Below are positions 7,357 to 15,295 of a DNA stretch of 30,549 nucleotides, in pieces; within the stretch, counting starts at the first letter, position 1; each line of letters starts with the position of its first letter. The DNA is from Propionibacteriaceae bacterium UBA5174. Lineage in GTDB: Bacteria; Actinomycetota; Actinomycetes; Propionibacteriales; Propionibacteriaceae. Under the pieces are notes generated by a model. It was given only the letters and a program-made list of their open reading frames with translations. It made no database searches and had not been told where the DNA came from. The stretch is from the NCBI GenBank assembly GCA_002413345.1, contig DHWU01000017.1:33001-63549 (forward strand), in the 5' to 3' direction. The position numbers and the translations under genes are program-made.

Positions 7357-7501
7357 AGCTAAGTGTCCGGCTGGTGGTCGCGATAGTCCCATCCTGGGAA
7401 TCAGCTGGGCTCAATCGGTCAACATTTGACAGACTAGGGGCGTACCGCTCGGCGGCCGCACTGTAGCGGGCGTCGCAACCGTGTGAGAGAGAGCAAACCG
7501 A

Positions 7502-8524
7502 ATGCCTATTGCAAGCCCTGAGAAGTACGCCGAGATGCTCGACGCCGCCAAGGCTGGTTCGTACGCCTTCCCGGCGATCAACATCACGAGCTCGCAAACC
7601 CTGAATGCCGCCTTGGCCGGGTTCGCCGAAGCGGGCTCGGACGGCATCGTCCAGATCAGTTCCGGCGGCGCGGAGTACGCGTCGGGGCCGACCATCAAGG
7701 ACAAGGTCGCAGGATCGGTAGCGTTGGCCGAATACGCCCATGTGGTGGCCAAGCATTACCCGGTCAACATCGTGCTGCACACCGACCATTGCCAAAAAGA
7801 CAAGATCGACACCTGGGTGAAGCCACTGATCGCCATCTCCACCGAGCGGGTGAATCGCGGCCTGGAGCCGTTGTTCCAGTCCCATATGTGGGATGGCTCC
7901 GCAGTCCCGATGGAGGAGAACCTGCGGATTGCTGACGAACTGCTGGCGTTGACCAAAGCCGCCCGGCAGATCTTGGAGATTGAAGTTGGTGTGGTTGGCG
8001 GTGAGGAAGACGGCGTTGCCGCCGAGATCAACGAGAAGCTCTACACCACCGCTGAAGACGGACTGCGGACCATCGAGGTGCTTGGCCTGGGCGAGAAGGG
8101 TCGCTACATCACCGCCCTGACTTTCGGCAATGTGCATGGGGTGTACAAGCCTGGTGCGGTGAAGCTGCGTCCCGAGGTGCTGAAAGAGATCCAGGACGCG
8201 GTTGGGGCCAAATATGGCCGTGACAAGCCATTTGACCTGGTGTTCCATGGTGGCTCCGGCTCGACGGCACAGGAAATTTCCGATGCGGTCGATTACGGTG
8301 TGATCAAGATGAACATCGACACTGACACTCAGTACGCCTTCACCCGCCCGGTGGCCGATTACATGTTCAAGAATTACGACGGGGTGCTGAAGGTTGACGG
8401 CGAAGTCGGCAACAAGAAGCTGTACGACCCCCGGGCTTGGGGCAAAATCGCTGAGGCTGGAGTGTCGGCCCGAGTGATCGAGGGCTGTCAGCGGCTGCGC
8501 AGTGCTGGCCGCACCATCGGCTGA
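7502..8524 (+). CDS. fba: Class II fructose-bisphosphate aldolase
   Basis: A 340-residue zinc-dependent aldolase cleaving fructose 1,6-bisphosphate to dihydroxyacetone phosphate and glyceraldehyde 3-phosphate in glycolysis and gluconeogenesis. FPAINITSSQTLNAAL is the N-terminal signature; HTDHCQK holds Asp95 (catalytic) and His96 (zinc), the same positions as in the Mycobacterium tuberculosis enzyme. GNVHGVYKPG and FHGGSGS hold the other two zinc histidines and the phosphate loop, and KMNIDTDTQYAFTRPV the NxD motif. The protein ends without extension. The ATG at 7502 follows a purine-rich GAGAGAGAGC leader. A TTGACA hexamer (7426-7431) lies upstream but has no good -10 partner at standard spacing. 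Confidence 0.96.
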   Translation: MPIASPEKYAEMLDAAKAGSYAFPAINITSSQTLNAALAGFAEAGSDGIVQISSGGAEYASGPTIKDKVAGSVALAEYAHVVAKHYPVNIVLHTDHCQKDKIDTWVKPLIAISTERVNRGLEPLFQSHMWDGSAVPMEENLRIADELLALTKAARQILEIEVGVVGGEEDGVAAEINEKLYTTAEDGLRTIEVLGLGEKGRYITALTFGNVHGVYKPGAVKLRPEVLKEIQDAVGAKYGRDKPFDLVFHGGSGSTAQEISDAVDYGVIKMNIDTDTQYAFTRPVADYMFKNYDGVLKVDGEVGNKKLYDPRAWGKIAEAGVSARVIEGCQRLRSAGRTIG

Positions 8525-8534
8525 CCTGATTTGT

Positions 8535-8566
8535 GGATGGCCCGAGGTTTTGGCCTGGGGCCATCC
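8535..8566 (+). terminator. Hairpin after fba, possible terminator
   Basis: GGATGGCCC (8535-8543) pairs perfectly with GGGCCATCC (8558-8566) around a 14-nt loop, 10 nt after the fba stop. There is no T-run after it, so termination is uncertain. Confidence 0.45.
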
Positions 8567-8569
8567 TGC

Positions 8570-8603
8570 ATTGCTGGGTGGTCGAGATTGCTGGGTGGTT
8601 GAG
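8570..8603 (+). repeat. Tandem 17-bp duplication
   Basis: ATTGCTGGGTGGTYGAG occurs twice back to back (8570-8586 and 8587-8603) with a single C/T difference, between fba and the convergent operon. Confidence 0.85.
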
Positions 8604-8626
8604 CCGAATCGTCAGCTCAGATAGCT

Positions 8627-10282
8627 TCAGTCGAGTTTGTCTGGATCAACCCAGAGCAGGTCGGCGGTGAGTGGATCGTGGAGTCGGGGCACGACCAGCC
8701 AGGTGCGGTCAGTACGCTCATCGGAATCGCGCAGGGTCAGGTATGCAGCCGGATAGCTGTCGGTGAAGCGATCGGCACGCAGTGCCAAGCTGCCATTGGT
8801 CTTTAGTCTGGCGCTGATCAGCGGTACTGGGTTCGGTTCGATCTCGGTAGGGAATTCCATTGGGTCGAAGGGTTGCTCTTTCGGCGAGAGGAAGTACAAC
8901 CAGGCGCGTTCATGGCGCATCCGTACCATCGGCTGGAGGTTGGCAGTGAAACCGCGTCCCAGGAACCCCGACCAGGTGCGCCGAACCATCACTTGGTTGT
9001 AGCCAGCCAAGGCGCCTAGGCCCAGCAGCGTGGTTCCGCCAAACGTCAAGGCAAGTGCCCCCCAGAATTCGGGAGCTGCCGCCACTAGAGCCACGCCGAG
9101 TAGCGCGAATAGCCCGGCCAGCACTCCCATCTGCCAACGGATCGCCACCAAGGCCGGTGGCAGCCGACGCACCGCCTGTCGCAGCTTCGCCGGATCTTCG
9201 ATCGAGTGCGGCGGCGCAGTGGCTGACGTCCAGGTGATGTCGGTTCCGGGGATTGTTGGTGCCGCGGGACCCGCGGCGGAAAGGGTGATCTCGCCGTCAG
9301 TGATCACATCGCACCAGGTGTGCCAAGGTCGATTGACGGTGAACAGCTGGGCGTAACTGAATTCCGTTAGGCGCATCGCGTGGTCGTTGGCCGCGATGGT
9401 GACTGGCCCCACGATCCTCACCAAATGGCCCGGATCGCCGAAGACGAAGCCGGATTCGCCCGCTTGAGTATTGGCCAATTTCAACGGCGTGGCGGCCTGG
9501 CCAGGCCAATCCAAGGTGACGCCGGACCAACGCGCAGCTCGCGACAGGATCACTCCGAGGGCGCTGGCTGCGTCCGGCGGGGATTGATAGGACACCAATT
9601 GGGTGGGCACTCGCTCCCAGGGGATGCCCAAGGCGGTTGCGGTATTGATCAGGATCGCGAACTGATCCGGATCAAGGACGGGGCCGTCCTCGGTGAAGGC
9701 ATTGAACAGCAGATCGAAGGCATGCACTAGCTGGTCAGAGCGAATCGCAGCCTCGGCCCGTTCGATGGTCGCCTGATCAAACCCCGGACGCAGCGCCTCG
9801 ATCACAGCCAGCGCCTGATCCTTCAGATCAGTTGGGGCACCAGCTGGTGGCATCGCAACGTAGCGGGCAATCCGGTATTTCAAGGACTCGTCGTTCTCCA
9901 TCTCGGTGACCGCGCCCAGCACCGAGTCGGCGACTTCGGCGGCAACGTCGACGGCCAGCCAGTTTTCATCGCGCCATTCGATCAACCCGCCGCTGTCCAC
10001 GATGCGTTCGGCGATCTCGGCCCGCGGATGAAAGCTGTCACCAAGCCACACCCACACCGTGCCGTGTCCGGATCTGGAGACCACTTCGAGGTCGGACTCA
10101 TCCCAGCGCACGACATCGCCCAGGGCTAAACCCCTAATCAGAAAGGGCACGGCGCAAATTTCTAGGTTCCCATTGCTGAGGCGGCGGGTATCGATCACTT
10201 CGCTGGGATCACCCGGAATGGTGAGCACGTCGTTAGCGGCAAATCCGCGAGCCGGCGCCTGGTGCCTGATCAGTTCACTCAT
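8627..10282 (-). CDS. Membrane protein with DUF4265-like N-terminal domain, unknown function
   Basis: A 551-residue protein. Residues 1-145 look like DUF4265: NGNLEICAVPFLIRGLALGDVV is the diagnostic strand pair, and IVDSGGLIEWRDENWLAVDV the following part. Residues 150-230 are helical and resemble, by pattern only, small immunity-type proteins. Residues 280-380 are beta-rich. Two TM helices follow (about 385-403 and 406-427), then a C-terminal soluble domain ending near TWLVVPRLHDPLTADLLWVDP. The part from the TM pair onwards looks like a divergent copy of the protein encoded just upstream. It overlaps that gene by 8 nt and is probably translated from the same mRNA. No enzyme motif was found. 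Confidence 0.7.
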   Translation of the reverse strand: MSELIRHQAPARGFAANDVLTIPGDPSEVIDTRRLSNGNLEICAVPFLIRGLALGDVVRWDESDLEVVSRSGHGTVWVWLGDSFHPRAEIAERIVDSGGLIEWRDENWLAVDVAAEVADSVLGAVTEMENDESLKYRIARYVAMPPAGAPTDLKDQALAVIEALRPGFDQATIERAEAAIRSDQLVHAFDLLFNAFTEDGPVLDPDQFAILINTATALGIPWERVPTQLVSYQSPPDAASALGVILSRAARWSGVTLDWPGQAATPLKLANTQAGESGFVFGDPGHLVRIVGPVTIAANDHAMRLTEFSYAQLFTVNRPWHTWCDVITDGEITLSAAGPAAPTIPGTDITWTSATAPPHSIEDPAKLRQAVRRLPPALVAIRWQMGVLAGLFALLGVALVAAAPEFWGALALTFGGTTLLGLGALAGYNQVMVRRTWSGFLGRGFTANLQPMVRMRHERAWLYFLSPKEQPFDPMEFPTEIEPNPVPLISARLKTNGSLALRADRFTDSYPAAYLTLRDSDERTDRTWLVVPRLHDPLTADLLWVDPDKLD

Positions 10283-11000
10283 CGCCTTGCGCCCCTTGGT
10301 TGGTTTCCATTAAGTGATTCAGCAGTTTGGGTCGGATTCGATACTTGGCGGCCTTGGTTTGAGTCAGCGGCACCACTGCCCACAATGACTGCCGCTGGCT
10401 GGGGCGTCCGGTGTAGCCGTGGACGGCCGTGATGCCGCCGTGGGTGGCGAAACCAATCAGACTCGGGCCATCGATCAGGCCTTGGATCGCGTCGGTGCCA
10501 GTGGAGAAACCAACGAGGCGATGTTCGGCGCGGTTGCTGATCTCTCGAAGATCGAGCTGATCGGCCATCGCTTGGGCCACGCCGATCGCCCACAGCCTGC
10601 TTGGATAGCCGACCGGCAGGAACATCCACAAGGTGTGGTCACTGACGGCCTCAAAGCCCTCCAAGGTGGCGAGGTAGCCCTGGGTAGCGAAGCTATCGGC
10701 GGCTCTGGTCCGGGTGCGAATGGCGTGGACGAACATATTTATCAGGAGCGCAGCCGCCACCGCTGCCACCACAGTGGCACCTGGTTGCACTCCAGCCAGC
10801 GCCATCAACGCGGCCACCAGCAGGCCCAGTCCGCCGAAGGTACCGGAGAGCAGCTTGTCCATGCCGGTGAGCAAGATCACCTGGCGTCGAAATTCTGTCG
10901 GATCGCTGAGTTGTTCCCGCAATTCCAGCAGCAGCTGGGGCTCTGGGCGCACTCCCGACCAGGGGCTCAATGGTCTGGAGTCGCGCACAGCGTTGGTCAC
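10275..11000 (-). CDS. Membrane protein of unknown function, first gene of a two-gene operon
   Basis: A 241-residue protein with two TM helices (about 49-70 and 75-93) separated by a short loop, and a cytoplasmic or external C-terminal domain of about 145 residues. After the second helix comes an RTRTR stretch, then GYLATLEGFEAVSDHTLWMFLPVG and near the end QSLWAVVPLTQT. The downstream protein shows the same order: TM pair, RRTWSGF, a GF..ANL helix with RAWLYFL, then RTWLVVPRL. I do not recognise the family. GTG 11000 follows TACTAT by 6 nt, so the mRNA is probably leaderless. The gene overlaps the DUF4265-like gene by 8 nt. Confidence 0.65.
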   Translation of the reverse strand: MTNAVRDSRPLSPWSGVRPEPQLLLELREQLSDPTEFRRQVILLTGMDKLLSGTFGGLGLLVAALMALAGVQPGATVVAAVAAALLINMFVHAIRTRTRAADSFATQGYLATLEGFEAVSDHTLWMFLPVGYPSRLWAIGVAQAMADQLDLREISNRAEHRLVGFSTGTDAIQGLIDGPSLIGFATHGGITAVHGYTGRPSQRQSLWAVVPLTQTKAAKYRIRPKLLNHLMETNQGAQGDE

Positions 11001-11006
11001 AAATGG

Positions 11007-11012
11007 ATAGTA
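11007..11012 (-). promoter_or_regulatory. -10 box of leaderless promoter for the two-gene membrane operon
   Basis: TACTAT on the minus strand ends 6 nt before GTG 11000. Confidence 0.5.
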
Positions 11013-11077
11013 ACCAGAAGCGGTCTGCCGATCAGAGACCCTGGTGACAAAAGCCGCAAAGTCCCGAAAGTTCGGCC

Positions 11078-14000
11078 CTAACGCGAAACTAATTCACCCA
11101 AAGCACGATCTATCATCGCGACGAAGAAATCGACCTCGGTGCTTGAGACCACCAACGGCGGTTTGATCTTGAGCACATTGCCGTGGTCTCCGGTTGGTTG
11201 CATGATCACTCCGAGTTGCCGCAGGCGTTCGCACAAATCCCGGGTTAGCGTGGGATCTGGGGCGCGGGTGCCCCGGTCAGCGACCAATTCCAAGCCTAGG
11301 TAGAGCCCCCACCCGTGCACAGTCCCCACGCAGGCATGGCGAGCAGCGAGCTCGACCAAGCCGGCTTTCAACCGGGCACCCACCTCGCGGGCATTGGCTT
11401 GGAGTTCCTCGTCGCGAATGATGTTCAGAACGGTCAGTCCGACGGTTGCTGAGACAGGGCTGCCGCCAGTGGAAGAGAAGAAATAGCCGCCCGCCCGATA
11501 GGCCTCGGCCACCTCCCGAGTGGTGATCACTGCGCCCAGTGGGTGGCCATTTCCCATGGACTTAGCCACCGCAACGATGTCGGGGGTTACGTCCTGTTGC
11601 TGGAAACCCCAGAACCAGTCGCCAAGCCTGCCGTAGCCCACCTGCACCTCATCGGCGATCGCCAGCCCGCCCGCTTCCCGGACGGCGGCGTAAACCTGGG
11701 CGAGGTAGCCGTCGGGCAGGACGATGCCGCCAGCGTTTCCTGAGATCGACTCGGCAATGAATCCGGCCGGGGCTACCCCCGACGCTGCCAGTTCTCGAAT
11801 CCGGGCGGCGGCTGCGGGTCCATAGCCCTGCGACTGCGCGTCGCGCAGGCGTCCCCGATAGGAGTTCGGCGCCTCCACGGTATGCACCCAATCGGGTCGG
11901 GAAGTGAGTGCATTTGGGTTGTCGGCCACCGAAGTGGAAACCGCATCGGAGGCATACGTCCAGCCGTGATAGGCCTCAGCCGCAGCGACGATGTCGCGGC
12001 GGCCAGTGGCAGCCATCGCCAGGCGAATCGCCAGGTCAGTGGCCTCGGATCCGGAGTTCACCAAGAACACTTGATCGAGCCCGGCAGGAAGGGTGGCGGC
12101 CAAGGCTTCGGCGAACGTGGGCAGTGCGGCGTAGTGGAAGCGAGAGTTGGTATTCAGCCGGGACAGCTGGGCACTCACCGCCGCGGTGATCCGGGGGTGG
12201 GCATGGCCGACGGTGGTGACGTTGTTCACCATGTCGAGGTAGGCCCGTGCGCCGGTGTCGACCAGCTGGGCCCGCCAGCCGCGCTCCATCTCAGGCGGGT
12301 TTGCGTAGTAGTGCTCTTGGACGCTGGCAACGTGGCAAGCGCGGCCGGCCAGCAGTTCGGCCGATTGATCCCAGGGCACACTCGGTGTCAGCCCGAACAA
12401 CGCTGCCGGGTCGGCGGTGAGCGCCAGCCAGCCGGGGGCTTCATCGGCGGGCACCAGTAACGGCACCGCCATTCCCGGACGCACCAGCTGCACTTCGACC
12501 CGTCCGATGATCGTGGTGAGCGTGGACCCCGACGGCGCCAAATCCGAACCGTCCCCTTCGACAGGGACGGTTCCTTTTTGCGCAGCGCTTAAAGGGACGG
12601 TTCCGTTTTGCGCAGCGGGTAAGGAACCGTCCCCGTTATGCGCAGCGGGTGAGGAACCGTCCCCGGTTTGGGTCGGCGGCGCTGGGTTTGAATCCGTGCT
12701 GGTCACAATCAGGTCGAAGGCGCCGCCGGAGAGCACTAAGCGGTGGCCGGTGGTGGTGCCGGTAGTGGTCACCGTGCCGGACCAGGGGGCGGTCAGGGCA
12801 AGCGGGGTCTGCGCCCACAGGGTTAGTGAGGTTGCCACGGTTGCTGGGGCCTGCGCGCGCAGCGGCGTGGATTCGCTCAGCCTTGGCGTGCCCCAGGCTG
12901 CCGCAACGACGACGCCAGACAGGTCGGCGGCCAGATCGGCGGCCAGCCGATCAGCCAGGCCTGGTTCGAGCCAAGCCCCGTCGTTGGCCGAATCGGCGGC
13001 AACGCCGAGATCGATGGTCGTGGGCGTCTCTGCGATCAGGGGTCCGCCGGTGACCGCAGCAGCTGACGGCGCCATCCCCAGGGCGTTGCGGATTGCACCG
13101 GTCATCACCGGCAGCGGCAGACTGGCTGCGGCTGCGAAAATCCGCCACTCCCGATCCAGTGCGCTAGCGGCATAGCTGTTGTCGGAATCCAAAGCGGTCT
13201 GTTGGCGTCCGCTGGCTACCAGTACCGCTGCGCGAAGCACTACCAGCGGCCACAGCGCCTCCACCTCGGCATCGCTGAGCCCACGCATTTCGTGGAAGCC
13301 ACGAACGGCGGCCAAGACGGTTTCGATCAGCGGTCCGGTGTGGTGCAGCAGCCCCGACAGCGTCACAGCCAGTTCGGCGACCCGCCAGGAGATTGAGACG
13401 TCGCCGAAGTCGATCACACCGTCTGGCAGGCCATCGGTGCCGCGCACCAGGTTGTCGTCGGTGAGGTCGAAGTGCCCGGGTTGGACGGGCAGCTGATCGG
13501 CCACCGCAGTCACTGCAGCCCAGGCCTCGCGCGCCGCAACCAGCACTGCCGCCCGCTCGGCTGGATCGGTCACGGCTGGCGCCAACAACTCGACCACTTC
13601 AGCTGAGCAGCGCAAATCCCACTGGAGTCGGCGCTCTAATCCGGGGTGTTCGAAGCCGTCCAAGGCCAGGCTTACTTGAGCGGCGATGCGCCCCATTCGA
13701 GCCGCGACCACCGGAGATAACCACGGCTGATCGACGAAGGTGCCGCCGGAAAGAAAGCTCAGTGCGCGGGCCACCAGTGGTCCTTGCGAAGTCGCTACCA
13801 CTGCCCGGACGGCCGCACCGCCGCGCTGCAGGAGGTCCGCTATCCGCAAGTCGGGGTGTGCGAGGGCAACCCGCTCGGCGGCTGCGTCCTGGGCGAGAGT
13901 GTCGGCTTCAGGGAAGGCTGGGTTGGCCAGCTTCAACACTGCGAAGGGCCCCTGGTCATCGCTGATCAGGAAGTTCTGGTCCTGTTGGCTGCCGAGTTGG

Positions 14001-14119
14001 CTCAGCTCCCCAGCTAATCCGAGTTGGGCAAGCGCCTTAGCGGCCTCGGCAAGGCTCAAGCTGGGGGCGGGCAGTGCGCCGGCGTCGATGAAATCAAAAG
14101 GGCTAGTTGGCAGACTCAC
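11078..14119 (-). CDS. Fusion of aminoglycoside-phosphotransferase-like kinase, barrel middle domain and class III aminotransferase
   Basis: A 1013-residue multidomain protein. Residues ~30-330 are an APH/choline-kinase-like fold: NFLISDDQGPFAVLKLA with Lys63, the catalytic loop GHFDLTDDN (215-223) and DFGD (237-240). The middle (~370-590) holds beta segments such as APWSGTVTTTGTTTGHRLVLSGG and TIIGRVEVQLVRPGM, resembling the M23/biotinyl-like barrel of homologous trimodular proteins, but without visible zinc ligands. Residues ~590-1013 are a class III PLP aminotransferase with VNSGSEATDLAIRLA, ADEVQVGYGRLG and the Schiff-base lysine Lys853 in AVAKSMGNGHPLG. Relatives act on ethanolamine-phosphate- or hydroxylysine-phosphate-like amines, so kinase then lyase/transaminase is plausible; the substrate is unknown. 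Residues ~486-525 are encoded by repeat array 2. Start GTG 14119. Confidence 0.85.
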   Translation of the reverse strand: MSLPTSPFDFIDAGALPAPSLSLAEAAKALAQLGLAGELSQLGSQQDQNFLISDDQGPFAVLKLANPAFPEADTLAQDAAAERVALAHPDLRIADLLQRGGAAVRAVVATSQGPLVARALSFLSGGTFVDQPWLSPVVAARMGRIAAQVSLALDGFEHPGLERRLQWDLRCSAEVVELLAPAVTDPAERAAVLVAAREAWAAVTAVADQLPVQPGHFDLTDDNLVRGTDGLPDGVIDFGDVSISWRVAELAVTLSGLLHHTGPLIETVLAAVRGFHEMRGLSDAEVEALWPLVVLRAAVLVASGRQQTALDSDNSYAASALDREWRIFAAAASLPLPVMTGAIRNALGMAPSAAAVTGGPLIAETPTTIDLGVAADSANDGAWLEPGLADRLAADLAADLSGVVVAAAWGTPRLSESTPLRAQAPATVATSLTLWAQTPLALTAPWSGTVTTTGTTTGHRLVLSGGAFDLIVTSTDSNPAPPTQTGDGSSPAAHNGDGSLPAAQNGTVPLSAAQKGTVPVEGDGSDLAPSGSTLTTIIGRVEVQLVRPGMAVPLLVPADEAPGWLALTADPAALFGLTPSVPWDQSAELLAGRACHVASVQEHYYANPPEMERGWRAQLVDTGARAYLDMVNNVTTVGHAHPRITAAVSAQLSRLNTNSRFHYAALPTFAEALAATLPAGLDQVFLVNSGSEATDLAIRLAMAATGRRDIVAAAEAYHGWTYASDAVSTSVADNPNALTSRPDWVHTVEAPNSYRGRLRDAQSQGYGPAAAARIRELAASGVAPAGFIAESISGNAGGIVLPDGYLAQVYAAVREAGGLAIADEVQVGYGRLGDWFWGFQQQDVTPDIVAVAKSMGNGHPLGAVITTREVAEAYRAGGYFFSSTGGSPVSATVGLTVLNIIRDEELQANAREVGARLKAGLVELAARHACVGTVHGWGLYLGLELVADRGTRAPDPTLTRDLCERLRQLGVIMQPTGDHGNVLKIKPPLVVSSTEVDFFVAMIDRALGELVSR
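12545..12664 (-). repeat. Repeat array 2, translated in frame inside the aminotransferase fusion
   Basis: Five copies of the same repeat as in the other two arrays: an imperfect inverse copy at 12545, GGGACGGTTCC at 12564 and 12594, and GGAACCGTCCCC at 12623 and 12653, with 29-30 bp spacing and GCGCAGCG spacers. The 12594 and 12623 copies form a perfect 11-bp inverted repeat with an 18-nt loop. On the coding strand the array adds about 40 residues built on a ten-residue period (NGTVPLSAAQK-like, then NGDGSLPAAQ) in the middle domain. Confidence 0.9.
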
Positions 14120-14164
14120 AGACCCAAGACTGCCTTTCAGATCTAACGGCGGTGTAACGCCGCT

Positions 14165-15124
14165 TCAGCCAATAGCAGTGAAGCGGTCGGTGATGTCGCC
14201 AGCCACCATCAGATCGGCGGACGGATCGAACCACAACTCAGTGGCTCCAGGTGGAAAGACGAGCTTGTTCAGATCTACCCAAATCACACTTGGGGACAAG
14301 CTAAGCCCGAAGTAGTAATAGCAGTCGGTGAGATCGGAAACGACCACCCAGCGAGTTGCCGCGACATTGGGTTTGCCGGGGACATCAACTCCGTAAGGCA
14401 CTGCGGAGGTGCGGATTGCGCTCAGCAGCATTGCGATCGCCTCGCCGGATGAATCGGTATTCGGCAGACCCAAGGTTGCGGTCGCAGCTCGGACAAAGCG
14501 TTCGGGTGAGTCCGGCCCGCCGGGTATCTCTTTGTCACCACCTAGGCCGAGGTAGTTTGTTGCTTCGGAAAGCTGTTCGTCATAGGCAGGTGAGTTCGTC
14601 ATCACAGTGGTTTCGGGTCCGTGATGGATGTGTGTCTGGCCGTTTAGGAACTCGATCACCGCCGAATCGCCGGTGCGGTCGGCAACTGAAAGGTGAGCGG
14701 TACCTGGTTCAGAGCCGATTGATTCGGCCACCAACTGCGGGTTGGTCTGTTCAAACCAGGCCACAGCTTGGGCCACGGTGCTGAATGAATCCAACAAATA
14801 CTGCACGATGGTGCCCAGCATGAACCCGGGACGGATGGGGTCGCGGACGCCATAATCAGCTTCGCTCAGATACAGGCCATTGGCGTTGAAACCGGTCTCA
14901 TTGAGTCCATCGGCGCTGAGTCGGCGATACAGCAGCGAAACCACGCTCGCATAGCGGGAGGTCCAGGTCACTTCGCCCTGGTCTGCTCCGCTGTGGCGAT
15001 GGGCGCCACGGGGCCTAGCGGCCAATACGGTGTTGGTGTCTTCCATCCAGTCAAGGGTTCGGGCTACGGCCACAGTGCCGCGTCCAGGAGCGCCCCCGCT
15101 GGACCACAGGATCCGGGTACACAT
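14165..15124 (-). CDS. Linear amide C-N hydrolase, choloylglycine hydrolase/penicillin V acylase family
   Basis: A 319-residue N-terminal-nucleophile hydrolase. The protein starts MCTRILW, so removal of Met exposes Cys2 as nucleophile and general base. Other active-site markers are Arg22 and Asp25 in ARTLDW, the Asn in TNSPAYDEQL (oxyanion/substrate site) and the Arg in SPERFVRAA. No signal peptide is present, so the enzyme should be cytoplasmic. The family cleaves bile-salt, penicillin V or N-acyl-homoserine-lactone amides; which one applies here is open. Translation from ATG 15124 is required for Cys2 to be exposed. It is supported by a TACGCT hexamer 6 nt upstream. A longer open frame over purA is rejected. 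Confidence 0.87.
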   Translation of the reverse strand: MCTRILWSSGGAPGRGTVAVARTLDWMEDTNTVLAARPRGAHRHSGADQGEVTWTSRYASVVSLLYRRLSADGLNETGFNANGLYLSEADYGVRDPIRPGFMLGTIVQYLLDSFSTVAQAVAWFEQTNPQLVAESIGSEPGTAHLSVADRTGDSAVIEFLNGQTHIHHGPETTVMTNSPAYDEQLSEATNYLGLGGDKEIPGGPDSPERFVRAATATLGLPNTDSSGEAIAMLLSAIRTSAVPYGVDVPGKPNVAATRWVVVSDLTDCYYYFGLSLSPSVIWVDLNKLVFPPGATELWFDPSADLMVAGDITDRFTAIG

Positions 15125-15130
15125 GGGAGA

Positions 15131-15136
15131 AGCGTA
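15131..15136 (-). promoter_or_regulatory. -10 box of leaderless promoter, amide hydrolase gene
   Basis: TACGCT on the minus strand ends 6 nt before ATG 15124. It lies about 95 bp from the divergent purA promoter. Confidence 0.45.
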
Positions 15137-15231
15137 GCTAGCGGCCGTTTTCCCGGTGGAAGAACGCCCAGATTGGGCTGGCTTCTGGTAGCCGCAGGCG
15201 GGTGCCTTGGGGTTGCGGTGGGCTTCGGCGG

Positions 15232-15237
15232 TAGAAT
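15232..15237 (+). promoter_or_regulatory. Probable -10 box of purA
   Basis: TAGAAT, the closest match to consensus in the window together with the purD box. It lies 58 nt before the purA ATG, giving a leader of about 50 nt. TTGGGG at 15207 is a weak -35 candidate at 19-bp spacing. Confidence 0.45.
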
Positions 15238-15295
15238 CAGCGAGCAAGAGCCCGCAGGCATCGCCTCGGGCTTGTCTCACGCAGAGGGGCAGAAG

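Noticed and set aside
7426..7431. TTGACA as -35 box of a consensus fba promoter
   Set aside because: No TANNNT hexamer lies 16-19 bp downstream; TACCGC at 7443 is too close. The fba promoter remains unassigned.
7328..8248. A 306-codon open frame antisense to fba
   Set aside because: fba is certain by its catalytic residues; the antisense product shows no family pattern.
14993..15295. N-terminal extension of purA
   Set aside because: The frame is open, but it runs over the divergent amide hydrolase gene and the promoter. PurA homology starts exactly at ATG 15296.
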